NCBI GenBank assembly: GCA_905250075.1
Contig: CAJNOP010000003.1
Coordinates: forward strand, 4,666,692-4,730,691
Length of the DNA: 64,000 nucleotides
Reading direction: 5' to 3'
Source of the DNA: Rotaria sp. Silwood1
Lineage: Eukaryota > Rotifera > Eurotatoria > Philodinida > Philodinidae
Part shown: one piece after another, positions 53,001 to 63,875 of the stretch
Numbering within the stretch: the stretch's first letter is position 1
Layout: the number at the start of each line of letters is the position of its first letter
Notes under the pieces: model-generated
What the model saw: only the letters and a program-made list of their open reading frames with translations
Told to the model about the DNA's origin: nothing
Databases searched by the model: none
Translations under genes and position numbers: made by a program

Positions 53001-55624
53001 GTAATAACAACCAGTGCAGGTTCAGTACGAACGAAAAAAATTCGAGTTACTGGACAACAAGCACCCATATTTACGCAAGCACCACCGAAGTTTATTCAAA
53101 TCAAAACTGGTGAAAAATTAACAATTGAATGTATTGCTAAAGGACATCCAACACCAAAAGTAACTTGGTTACGTGATGGAAAAGTTTTATCAAATAAAGA
53201 TGGTTATGAAATAAAAACTGATCAAACAACTGGTCATGCAATATTTATTATTCCACATGGAGCAGTTAATTATTCTGGTAAATATGAATGTAAAGTTGAA
53301 AATCAATATGGTACACATACAGCAGAAATTAATATTGAAGTTCTTCGTAAGTTAACAAAAGAAAATAATTAATTATGAAGTTTTAAAATTTTTATTTTTC
53401 TTCAATTTTTTTTTCATAGCACCACCAGTTACTCAACAAAAATTAAAAGATTTTGACGTATCACGTGGACAAGATGTTACAATAACGGTTACAGCTAATG
53501 GTACTCCATTACCATCTTGTGTATGGTTTCATAATGATAAACAACTTTATCAAAAAGCTAATCGTGTTGTAATGATTGATGATGGACCAACACATATTTT
53601 GAAATTACTTGGCGTTGAATTAGCTGACGCTGGATTATATAAAGTAAAAAAAACACTGAAACTTTTTATTTCTACTTCACATTTCTTTTTTTTTTAATTC
53701 TTTTTTAAGGCAGTTGTTCAAAGTACAATGAGTACAACTGAATTAATTAGTCAAGTCACTGTTAGAGGTAAAATGAAATATTTAAATTGAACAACTTAAT
53801 TTTTTTGATATGAATTGAGTAGATGTAGCTGATACATCATCAGTACCAGTTGATGTTCATGTAAGTCAAGGTGGTTCATGTACTCTTGAATGTCAAGCAA
53901 CAGGAACACCATTACCTCAAGTTATATGGACAAAGAATGGTCAAGAAATAACATCAAGTGAATATTTTCTAATAGAATCGTCTCCAAATGGTAATCATCG
54001 TTTAATTATAAAAAACGCTCAATATGAACATGCTGGTAAATATGTTGCAAATGTTAAACATAAAGTACAAACACAATTTATGAATTTTAATGTTATCATT
54101 AACGGTAAGTTTCAATTATAAATTTAATCTAATTAATAGTTCCTAATGAATGAAGGATCATTGTATATAATAAATTTATAATTTGAATGATAAATATTAT
54201 ATATATTAGACTTAGCTGAGTATCATAATCTATATTAGTAAAGTTTTAACCCTAGCCGATCTCCCCTATTGTATGTGCTAAATATCTGAAAATTTAAGTA
54301 CAAACACGTCACTAAGAATATAAATCATTGACATTGTAGTGCCATTATCACCTAATTACATAGGAAATCATGATGGATGGCACGTATTTTAGTTGTCAGT
54401 CTCATAACTGTAAAAAGAAAGAGTATTCATCATGCTAATGATCTATATTCTTGGTGGAGTACATGTACCCAAAGTTTCAGACCTTCAACACATACAGTGT
54501 TGGAAATCAACTAGAGAAGAGTTGTAGACTTTTGTTCACTACTCTATATTTGAAGATTCAAACTATTGAATAGTTGTCGATTACTATTTATGAAATAATT
54601 AAAATTATTTTGATACTATGATAATTAACTTAAGTGTGTTGTAGAACAAATTTAATATCATTAGTATATGTTTACAAATCACTATTAGAGACTTGCACTA
54701 TAGCTAGAGAATTGATCGAGATTTTTGACAACCGATGCTGATTACATGTCTGTTATTCTAATTTGAGACACTTTTCTTGTATTGATAAATCTATGCGACA
54801 TTCGAGGAGACCTAAATTATTTAGATAAAATTTAACAAGAAAAAAAATAAAAGACTCGGAGAACATCAGTCTATTGTTATCGATGCAATTTATTGTTATT
54901 TTTCATGTGTGCATGTCTAACACTAAAATATTAGATATTTCCTAACGAATATTATCTTCATCTTTGTGAAGTTGTTTATTAATGTAGAGAAATAATATAT
55001 CATCATCGTAAAGCGTATATAAATACTTTAAACTTGTTAACCAAGAAAGAATAAGACATATGATAATAATTGTTAACATCGTTCAATCATGGTGAAACAT
55101 TCGTTAGTTAATGCAAAGATTAATGATAAAATTTTTCGTTTCAGAACGAAAGGCATCAACAACAGCAAGTTCAACAATTAATTTAACAGGATTAAGTAAG
55201 TATATAAAAAAAAAAGAAAGTAATATTTAAAAACAAAATATACATCAATCTATTATCTGATTAAGATCCTGAACAACAAATTCAACAAATTCAAACTCAA
55301 ATTCGTCCATTATTTCTTCATTTTGGTTTACAAGATATTCCTCGTTCTTTAAATGATATATTATTTAATACAACTCAAGATAAAAGCTTTCATACAAATG
55401 AAGAACAATTAAAAGAACGAGAACGTTTATTAACATTACTTACAAATTATTTATATCAAAATTCAAATAATAGATTAGGCAATGGAAGAAAATTTAATTG
55501 GCCCGAAGTAGTGAAAATTATTTTTTATAATCGTTTTCCACAAATATCACAAACATATAAAATTATTGATACCCCTGATGGATATAATGTTCAAATAAAT
55601 GATCTTATTCAATATTCTAAATAA
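32039..55624 (+). CDS. Giant Ig-repeat protein (titin/twitchin/UNC-89-like), 34 exons, about 5468 aa
   Basis: Probable giant sarcomeric or cytoskeletal scaffold. Exons: 32039-32166 (exon from 31990), 32230-32983, 33047-33515, 33589-33700, 36627-37511, 37583-37722, 37782-38412, 38489-39327, 39398-39964, 40037-41303, 41373-41476, 41547-41618, 41690-42374, 42440-42618, 42672-43344, 43794-43966, 44023-44128, 44197-44963, 45023-45128, 45197-45372, 45434-45818, 45870-46042, 46099-46383, 46448-48472, 48531-49300, 49385-49560, 49619-49809, 50683-52197, 52267-53346, 53420-53643, 53710-53767, 53823-54104, 55145-55195, 55266-55624. Total 16407 nt, every junction in phase. I count about 54 I-set Ig domains (PKPxVxWyKdgk, DxGxYxxxaxNxxG). 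Twelve domains, with a basic Gly/Lys linker between the tenth and eleventh, precede seven six-domain super-repeats. About 120 non-Ig residues end the protein. No Fn3, kinase, SH3, DH or PH domain, signal peptide or membrane span was seen. Many B- and F-strand Cys are replaced, typical of intracellular titin-type Ig. The N-terminus is uncertain. Confidence 0.9.
33900..34432. mobile_element. Non-autonomous inverted-repeat element with ATGTCGAAAA arms and CA-rich core
   Basis: The terminal arms are inverted copies of about 55 bases. The left arm begins ATCGGTTCTCCTGAAAA and continues as tandem ATGTCGAAAA-like units (33917-33955). The right arm has TTTTCGACAT units (34377-34413) and ends in TTCAGGTTTACCGAT. 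The core (about 34080-34370) is a cytosine-rich minisatellite of CACCCACA/CCTCACCTTCAC-type units. No transposase and no obvious target duplication are seen. It lies wholly in an intron. Confidence 0.72.
34726..34895 (+). repeat. Dispersed repeat, copy 2 (intronic)
   Basis: Counterpart of 24728-24895, in the same orientation and about 10 kb away, in the 33701-36626 intron. The best-conserved segment is the CAGTAAAAATTCTATTGACTTT region. Confidence 0.55.
43345..43793 (+). other. Unusually long intron (449 nt)
   Basis: Interrupts the Trp codon of a class-A Ig domain. It contains a small hairpin, TAGGGTAGGAATTTATATCCCTA (loop around 43435), and no ORF of note. Confidence 0.8.
49810..50682 (+). 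other. Unusually long intron (873 nt)
   Basis: Lies a few codons inside a class-B domain (after KPKVEG), whereas the equivalent introns elsewhere lie at the A/B boundary. No transposon ends or genes recognised inside it. Confidence 0.8.
54105..55144 (+). other. Long intron (1040 nt) before the C-terminal exons
   Basis: Separates the last Ig domain from the 51-nt exon 55145-55195. AT-rich; no repeat or gene recognised. Confidence 0.8.
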
Positions 55625-55770
55625 GGAAATATATGCATATATAGATAGAGTTTGTTCTTTTCATTTAATTATTATTTTAATCGTTTCATTAATGCATTAC
55701 TATTTTTATCCTTTTTATTTACCTTTCCTTCATGTATTTTATAAGTTTTGTTTTCTAATTTCTATATGAT

Positions 55771-55776
55771 AATAAA
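55771..55776 (+). promoter_or_regulatory. Poly(A) signal of the giant Ig gene
   Basis: AATAAA lies 147 nt after the stop codon at 55622-55624. It is followed by an AATTAT-rich stretch. Confidence 0.6.
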
Positions 55777-56188
55777 ACATCCTTTATTTACAATTATAAT
55801 TATAATTATATAAGCAAAGATAGTCTGTGAAGATGAAAATCAATTATCTGTTCAATGATGAAAAATTTAAAAAAGAAACGTCAAAATAGCTTTTGATGAG
55901 ATATAATTACAATATTCGGCGATGATTACTGTTAAACCATCAAAACAAAAGAAAAGCGATATAAGCAAATTTTCTAGTGATCTGAATAACAAAGAATATT
56001 GATGACCTGAATATTAACATTCAGTAGATGTAAAATAAAGATGAGTTGGGACAAGTAATTGTAGTTAATTCTTTTGTCCTCTTGGTACTAGCCCGAATAG
56101 AGAGTTGGTATTGAGTCAATCACAGAAATCGCTTATGCAAGTAATAATTATAACGCCAGTTTAATTAAATTTGGACGCAGTCATTTCA
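55777..56188. other. Short intergenic spacer
   Basis: No gene seen between the end of the Ig gene and the hAT element. Confidence 0.5.
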
Positions 56189-56196
56189 CTGTGGAT
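56189..56196. repeat. Target-site duplication, left (hAT)
   Basis: CTGTGGAT, repeated exactly at 58345-58352. Confidence 0.92.
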
Positions 56197-56210
56197 TAGA
56201 GATGGGCAGG

Positions 56211-56325
56211 GTTACCCTACCCTACCCTACTCTGCAGGGTAGGGTACGGTCAGGGTAAGACTGTTGCAGGGTAGGATAGGGTCAGGGCAAGACTGTTACA
56301 GGGTAGGGTAGGGTAAGGGTAAGAG
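56211..56325. repeat. Left subterminal GGGTA repeats of the hAT element
   Basis: A CCCTA run (about 56214-56230) is followed by three tandem units of 32 bases starting at 56234, 56266 and 56298. Each contains CAGGGTAGG then AGGGYAAGACTG (the third diverges at its end). The inverted CCCTA/GGGTA juncture can fold back. Confidence 0.85.
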
Positions 56326-57029
56326 AATAAAATCGTCTTGATTCCAATGTGTAGATGGGCTATTATTCACTATATCGATATCTTCACATGATTATTGAAG
56401 AATGATCATTTTCTAGTGGCATCTTTCTCGTATGATTATTCTACTGAATCGATAAAGGACCAGTCATTTTACTTTATTATAGGATCAAATCGATAGGAAA
56501 GAATACCGATTTCTTGTTTATCATCTTCTCTATCATTGATTTACTGAACTTTAGAATGTGAATCAAGATCGATTTATTAATAATTGACATCTCTTTTTAT
56601 TAATTGAATTGAAACAGTAATAGTATTTTCATTGTATTTATGATTATTTAAATTCATTTACTGACGCAATTGAAATGGTATTGTGATTTCGATTGATTTA
56701 CTATTTATACATGTCTATTTATTGACTTATGTAAAATAATATTGAAACTTACAATTGATTTTGTACTTATTTACTGATTTGCCTGAAATAATATTGTGAA
56801 TAGGAGTTAATTTTTATTTATTTATATTGATTTGTTGAGATAGTTGATTGAATATTGTAACTTGCAATCGATTTATTGTGTATTTATAATATGTCAAATA
56901 GATTATCAAAAAGTTAATTGGAAAACAAAAAAAGAAATTCTGTTGATAATTAAAGAAGGGAAACTATGTACAGTTAAAGAACCACCAGCATCTTCGAAAG
57001 GTGAATTTTAGTCAAATTTGCTTTGAATA

Positions 57030-58117
57030 AAATATACCAATCGAGTATATGAACCATTTGTTCAATGTACAATTTGTCAACAAATATTATCATATGAACT
57101 CAAAAATGGAAATAATTCACTTAATATTCATGTACAGAATTGTACAAAGAAAACTAGTTCACCGAAATCTACAATGCCTATTAATAATTATCTTTTAAAA
57201 AAATACTAATATACTTTCTGATGACAAAAGAATGATTACTGCTGCATGTTGAAAATTTTGTGCTTTTGACATGTGCTCTTTTAATTCTGTTAATGCTGAA
57301 GGTTTTAAACAAATATGTCAGGCAATATTTGACGTGGGTTATAAGTATGGCTTAGATAAATTAGGTAAACCTTCTATTGAAGAATTACTGCCTGATCATA
57401 TAAATCTATCACACAGCATTAAAAAAATTGCTAATGAGTATCGTTTGAAAATGAATGATGTTTTACGTGAAGATTTAAAAGAAGTTAAATTAATTAGTTT
57501 AAGTATCGATTATTGGAAAAATTCTTATACAGGTAACAATTGTTTAACGGTGAACATTCGCTATACAAAAATGTTACTCGAGTAACATATATGTTAAAAG
57601 CACTATTAGTCTCAGGAAATAAGACTGATGAAAATACAATCTGAATTATTAAATCAGTATTGAAATCATATGATTTAGATCCAGATGATAGACCTATTAT
57701 ATACTGAACAGATAATATGCGTCAAGCTGCGTTTTAGGATTAAAAGAGGAGGTGCATCTGAGATGTATTTGTAAGTAATTGTTTATCGGTTATACATGGT
57801 TTTGTCTTATAATAGGAAAAAAAGAATTTTCTACAGAGAAAGCGAGATTAATTGTTTATCAATCATGAAGAACCTGTATTACGCTGATGGAAAAAATAGA
57901 GAATAACATATTCAAAACTTAGTATTCTTGTCAGATCATTACTTGGTATACGAGCTAGTTCATGTACCACTGAAAGAATATTTAGTGGAAGTGGCAGAAC
58001 TCTGAAAGAACGACGACAAAGCTGAAATGATGACATTGTTGATGATATATTATTTATTAGAAATTTCAGAGGAATTATAAATGAATATGTTGTAATGAAA
58101 AATAAAATAAACTAGAA
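57030..58117 (+). pseudogene. Decayed hAT transposase (BED zinc finger and dimerisation domain)
   Basis: Fragments in different frames follow the domain order of hAT transposases. A BED-type finger at 57030-57207 shows VQCTICQQ then His and Cys (C-x2-C, H-x4-C). The frame shifts at an A7 run near 57200. A core segment continues to 57585 with GFKQICQAIFDVGYKYG and SIDYWKNSYTGNN, interrupted by TGA at 57247. A damaged catalytic segment near 57690-57730 reads TDNMRQAA beside an in-frame TGA. The hAT C-terminal dimerisation block at 57920-58117 has LLGIRASSCTTERIFSGSG and NDDIVDDILFIRNF. Much of the middle is missing, so no functional enzyme can be made. Confidence 0.88.
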
Positions 58118-58189
58118 AAACGTGACACTATTCTGTAACTTATCATTTTTACAATCTTCTGAATAGCGAAAGGGCAAAGGAAAATAAGA

Positions 58190-58320
58190 AAACTGTAGGG
58201 TAGTAGGGTATGGCAAGGGTACAGACTCTACAGGGCAGGGTAGGGTAATGGTACGAATGCAGCGTAGTAGGGTAGAGTCAGGGTGTGGGAAATTTGCTCA
58301 CGCAGGGTACAGGGTACAAA
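58190..58320. repeat. Right subterminal GGGTA repeats of the hAT element
   Basis: Irregular copies of GGGTAGTAGGGTA, CAGGGCAGGGTAGGGTAA and GCAGGGTACAGGGTAC. They are related to the left subterminal array and run in the same orientation as its main units, so they are not simply an extension of the TIR. Confidence 0.8.
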
Positions 58321-58344
58321 AAAAGCTTAGCCTGCACACCTCTA

Positions 58345-58352
58345 CTGTGGAT
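58345..58352. repeat. Target-site duplication, right (hAT)
   Basis: CTGTGGAT, identical to 56189-56196. Confidence 0.92.
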
Positions 58353-61300
58353 ATGCAACATGGGTCAAAACAATGCATTCGTCTTGAATAACATAAAGAT
58401 CGAATGTATCGTTAATTTGATTTTTTTTTGTACGTAGCTACCGTTAGCTATCATTTCTTTTTTAAAATATGGAATAACTGGCTCTGATTTCAATTCGAAA
58501 TCACTCATCACTTCTATTAAAGTCTTATCCAGATGAATAAGTGTGATAGAAGGTGCAGGTTTCTATCTTTTGTGGAAAAAATGTTATTTAAAAAATGACC
58601 GTAGAATGCTTTTTGACTGGCTCAAATTGTCATGAAAAATGTTGCTTTCACATCTATAAATAATAATTTTTTAGAAGCTACTTCACACATAGATTACGCC
58701 CAAAGTAGGATATATCAGCTTTACCAAACTCAAAATGATCAGCATAAGTCAGTAAATGAAATACAAAAATTTAAAAAAATCTTATCCAGAGGTATCTTTT
58801 GTTCAAAAAATATTTAAAGAAAATCTACTGGTCGGAATACCGATTATAATCGGCGTTTTTTCTTCATTTTCCACGTTAAATCAATATTTTTCGTTAATTT
58901 AACGAAATTCTTCAGTTTAAGTGATTAAGTATATGTTTGGATACAGAGCTATCGAACGTTATTAGATTGATTCATAGATTACATTCGAACAGTAAATTGT
59001 TTGATTAAAATTCAATAGAACCAATAGATAATGATTTATGACGAAGATTTGGAAAAAAGTATTTACATTTATTTAGAAATCTTTTTTTCAAAAAATAAAG
59101 GCTTTGATAAATCATTTATTGAATTATTATCTACAGTTTTATCTTCATTTATTGATTATATTTGAGTTCGATAAGCAAATTCATTATTATTAAAAGAATC
59201 ATTTTGAACAATCAATAAGATGAGATATTCATGTAAAACCAACATCATCTATATCAGTTAGTTTATAAAAACATTTTAAAGAATTTTGCTCGATTGTTAT
59301 TTATTGAACATTGTGTTCTTCTTCTTTTTTAAGTCTAAAGAAGAATGTCCTGTTTTCATATACAAATAGAAATACATATCAGATGAGAACCAGGTCATTC
59401 AAAAAATATAGAAGATTAGACAAGTTTGTCTCTACAAACGAGTTATTATTAGTAATCTATTGGAAAAAACAATAGTAATTATCAAAATTATGAAAAAAAA
59501 ATGACGGAATACTTTATATATCAATTGACAAGTTTCTACTGCTATTTTGCTCTTTAGTTTATTTAATTGAAAATGTGAATAGTATCAACACACAAAGGAT
59601 CCAGTTAGATGATTTTCTAGTATTCACATTGTCATTAAACTACATAGTTTTATTTACAATAGAACTTTTTGTGTTGTAAGTTAAAAAGACTAGAGATATT
59701 CAGGTCAAAATAAAGCTCTTACCACCAAATTATCAAATTTAAAATACTAGCTACTGTTGGTATGCCTTGGAGAAGGATATGTGAGTTTTACATTATTCAC
59801 AGCTTTGAATATCTATGAACACCAGGGTTTTTTACATTAATTTTCTTATATAAACAACGGAAGAGAGAATATTTTCGAATATATGAGAGCTTTTCAGTTG
59901 AGATTGTACGTATCTTTCAGACCTTGACGAACTTTATCTACTATAAAAAGAGTTCGGGGTCTATAGCTTGTTTCTGAGAAGATCGAACGTTTTTAATAAA
60001 TTTTCGCTGGTGGATCCAACAATTTTCCAAATGAAATATTTTTTTGTACAATAAAATTATTGATCATAAACAATTTATATTTGTTTTTCTGTTTTTCTAA
60101 ATTTTTTATAACAATATGAGGATTTTAACATAATATATTTTTATTAAAGTCAGCAAAATTAACTTGAATTCCCTAATAAACTTTTTTTTTTCTTGTTTGG
60201 GTACATCTATTGACTTAAGAGATCTGAATTTGATAAACCTAGTATGATCCATTCATGTTACAAGTTCGTATTTATTCATTTTCAAAGGAATGAATATATC
60301 GATAGTTCATTTCGATAATCGACTATAAAAAAGAAAGAATAGATGTCCTTTATTAAGTTTGAAAATAATGTGTTCCTATTTTAAATGAATTCTTCATTAA
60401 GTCATTATTTCACTAATAATAATAATAATACATTTATTTAGTATATAATCATTTTTACTGTTGATAAGAATGCATTTAAACAGTTGAGCTATCTATTTTA
60501 AGCGCTAGTGATTCTGATTGCGTAAGTGAGAAGATTAGAAACCTCAAAGTTCGTATGTTCAGGCTCGTTAAGTGAATCCTCTATACTTGGGCCTAATAAT
60601 CAGTTATTTTGATTATTATTACTTAACTCGTAAATATAGGATGTGATTTGTTTCAAATAACATGTATATCCTATAGTAGAAAAAGAATGTCTACAAGTGA
60701 CATCTACAAGGATGGATAATATAATCCATTCTTTGTAGTTGATATTTTTCATCAAATAATCTTATTGTATTTTGTTAGAAAATCTATTTTAGAATGATGT
60801 TCAATTGTTATTATTAATTGATAAATAATAATGAGAACAAATCTATTGTAAACTTTACAAACAAGATCAAGTTTCATTTCGAAATATCATTTTCTAATCA
60901 TTGAAAGTAAAGTTTTATTTATTATAATATATATATTTTTATTTGATATAGGTATAGATATTTATATCATTTTTATGTCCTCTTGTTAAGTTAAGATATT
61001 GTTCACTAAAAAATACTATCGATGAAGTAAAAACTTTAATTAATCTTTAACAACGAAATTTTATTACTTCCTTTTTTTTTGTTTTATCAAATATTGATCA
61101 TAACTTAATTTATTGCTAATACTTAAAATGATTATCTAGCAAATATAGAAAAAGAAAACACCAAAGAAGATAAAAACTAAGATATTTGAAATGATTATTT
61201 AATACTGATTAGACAAAAGATTTATTCGAACGTAATCCATGATAAACTAGTAGCGTTGACAAATGTTTACATCAATTAGTCTTTGTTCAATATCATTATG

Positions 61301-63625
61301 ATCTATATCTTATTCTATTTATTCAAAATCTTATTGATGTGTCTCACTCTTCATTCTTCTCTATTGTATCTTATTCTTTTAATTGGAGTACATCAATTGA
61401 ATATAATAATCATTGAACGGGGTTTTTTGTTTGTTTGATAGAAAGAAAAGAAACTTTTAATCGACATGATAAAAATAGAGATATTTTGCATAAGTTTATA
61501 AAATAGAATAGAATTGTATCTTTAAACTTCATTCATATTTTTATTTTATATTTTATTTTATCAGATGACTTTGTTGTAAGTATCCAAGACTGAACATTAT
61601 TATGTCCGATGTCAACAAAACTTGTATTTTGAAGTCCGTAAAATATTTTATATATTTTTCGTCAAAGTTCGAACTTGCTTATAGGATAAATCTATTTAAC
61701 TTGAGAATAAAAATTACAAATAAAAGATTGACTATTTATCATCATTTCTCTATTGATGACAATCTATCAGTATTATATATTCTTTAAAAATGATCAATAT
61801 GGTTTTTTAAATGAAGGTAATTTCCGATTACTCTTAATCCTTCAGCTGCTTCCATTTAAAATCTTAACAAAGAAAAACAGTTCATTTTCAATTATATCTT
61901 TCATGACAATTAATCATTATTCATTTGTTTTATGTTCATTAGACCATATTTATAGACAAGATTGATCTTGATAAAGACAATATAATTTAACAATGAGAAT
62001 GTTAGAATAAGGTTTTTGTTTATTACTATTTCTTTTTTATTGTATTTAGGATAAAGTTAATTATCACTAATGTACAAATGCTCAATGATCATATCATTAT
62101 AATAAATACGTCAAAAAAAGTCAATTAAAATCAATCTCGATTCATGGCCTATTTACTACGATGAATAAAAATATATCGAATGTGAAAAACAGACATTTGT
62201 GTTTATTTTCTTTGTTCGATAAAACAAACAAAAAAAAAATGAACGAAAAAGTCGAATAATCAATATATTGAATAAAATCATTTTCTCTCTGTTTTAAAAT
62301 AAGAAAGAAAAGTCGACACATTCTTGTAAATGTGACATGTATTATTCTTTACTATGCGTTTATTAAACTTTTAGCCTCGAATATGATGAAGTGTGAATGA
62401 CAAAAAAAAAAGTAAATCGTAGACAGTAATCATTTATGAAAAAAATCTTTAGAATAAAACTTTAAATTATGCATCTAGTATTATTATTTTTATTATTACT
62501 GTTTTTATTATATATAGAAGTAAACCTTAAAGATCAATACTATCCCTTGAGACTGATGTCTCTATCCATGATATTTTACTATATATAGATATATATCAAG
62601 GTTGAATGTTTTACTAGATGCAAATCTTTACGAGTCATGTTGTATTAATATCAGATGTGAAATGTATATTCACTCGTCAGAAGAGTTGATTTTGGCGAAG
62701 CTTAAAAATAATTTAACTACTTCATTCAATGGCATACTTCGATACGAAGAAACCGAGGTGAATGACCCTTATGAGACCAATCGAGCGACACACACTCATA
62801 CAAACACGTATGCAAACATAGAGTATATGTATAGATGTGTGGTCAATAACAGTCAATGCATAAATTATTCATTCCGGTGTTCGCACCCTATAGTTTTAAT
62901 GCTACTGCATGTTCGTTGTCTGACTTTTTCTCTCGCTCTTATTCTTTTCATGTTGAATGTTCATGATGCGATCAATATTGGAGGGCACGACAATGTATCA
63001 TCGTTCGTTTTGTTTGTATAGAATCGATTTGATTAGTTGATAGAACAAAAAACGAAGCCATTCTTGTTGATCATCTGTTTATGCTCGATTGAATTGACGT
63101 TTGTTTCGTTACTTTTTTTCTTTTTCTTTTTCTTTGTCGTATTATAGGTGAGAATGAACAAATCTATTATTTAATATAATACATATGTATTATGCTTTCT
63201 CAATTCAGTTCTATTATTTGTTGAACTATTATTAAGACATTTATTGTTTCTCGTCTGTGTACATTAATGACCGTTTTTTCTTTCTATTTTTTTTTGTCGT
63301 CACCGTTTCTTTTTGTTGTAGTAGCTAGTTGCAATAATCTCGACCATTCTATACCTTACATCGCAAAAAAGAACGAAAATATTCTATTTTCTACCATTCT
63401 CACACGCATTTACACATACATACGTGCATACGGAAGAAAGAAGAAGAGAGAAACACGAGAAAAGAGACAAAAAGTAGGTTCGCTTTCTTCGTCGCGTGCT
63501 TGTTCTGCATCAACTATATCATCGTTGGTACTTACGGCTCGTCTTGTATTGCTGTCGTCATATGTTTAAGCTTCTATTGTTTTAATATATGAAATATCGC
63601 TTATTATATATCAACAACTATAATT
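58353..63625. other. Gene-free AT-rich region
   Basis: About 5.3 kb with no supported exon, RNA gene or transposon ends. A short palindrome (ACCGATTATAATCGGC, near 58842) and an AAT microsatellite (about 60417-60429) are present. The ORFs at 57-63 kb outside the hAT element have no splice context. The right end is probably the upstream region and 5' UTR of the edge gene. Confidence 0.5.
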
Positions 63626-63875
63626 ATGATCCGGAAAATTCGTAAAATTTTTCGTTCACCAACAACAGCAACAGCAACAACAATAACAACAACAACGAAT
63701 AAAAATGAAAGTCTTCATAAGACAAATAGCTCTGAATCGACTCTACAAGATACTTCAGATGTCAAACAAGGAACATCACCTGTTTCAAATTTTTTAAATA
63801 CAGGTAGAAAAAATAATAATTACATAAACAAACATTCTTCTCCCTTGTATGAGGCTCCGTTGAGACTACATCAAG
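63626..63875 (+). CDS. Probable first coding exon of an unidentified gene, truncated by the window edge
   Basis: The ATG at 63626 opens a frame with a basic start (MIRKIRKIFRSP), a threonine-rich run from ACA repeats, then a Ser/Asn-rich segment ending YEAPLRLHQ. Two candidate donors in phase 1 exist: CAG|GTAGAA after 63803 and CAAG|GTGAAT after 63875. The codon style matches neighbouring real exons. I do not recognise the family; the acceptor exon lies beyond the window or is not identifiable. It could also be a chance ORF. Confidence 0.45.

Larger units (their letters stand above)
39400..54104 (+). repeat. Seven tandem six-Ig-domain super-repeats (coding)
   Basis: Domains fall into six recurrent classes in fixed order, recognisable by their A-strand. 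A: APLKFxxxLxDxD. B: KPKVEGKxxD. C: IKPxLxxDL. D: KxPEFxxKPxS. E: APxxxKxLTDxE. F: a more variable start. Class-A domains begin near 39400, 41197, 43238, 45712, 47611, 49454 and 52113. After subtracting introns the six intervals are 575, 571, 571, 576, 567 and 576 residues, so each unit is about 95 x 6 residues. The seventh unit ends in a diverged F domain (53823-54104). D domains share runs such as DGKPLTPKDG. Confidence 0.9.
56197..58344 (+). mobile_element. hAT-superfamily DNA transposon, full-length ends, inactive
   Basis: Bounded by 14-bp terminal inverted repeats TAGAGATGGGCAGG (56197-56210) and CCTGCACACCTCTA (58331-58344), 12 of 14 matching. It is flanked by an exact 8-bp duplication CTGTGGAT, the hallmark of hAT insertion. 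At 2148 bp it is short for an autonomous hAT. Inside are GGGTA-rich subterminal repeats at both ends and a decayed BED-finger/hAT transposase gene. The exact target duplication argues that it moved into this site while intact, in the not too distant past. Confidence 0.95.

Noticed and set aside
56211-58320. GGGTA/CCCTA arrays as interstitial telomere repeats
   Set aside because: They lie exactly inside the ends of a hAT element and are made of 32-bp units, so they are subterminal transposon repeats.
62602-63569. ORFs of 139 and 100 aa before the right-edge gene
   Set aside because: No recognisable domain, composition unlike the real exons nearby, and pyrimidine/AC-repeat content typical of leader or intergenic sequence.
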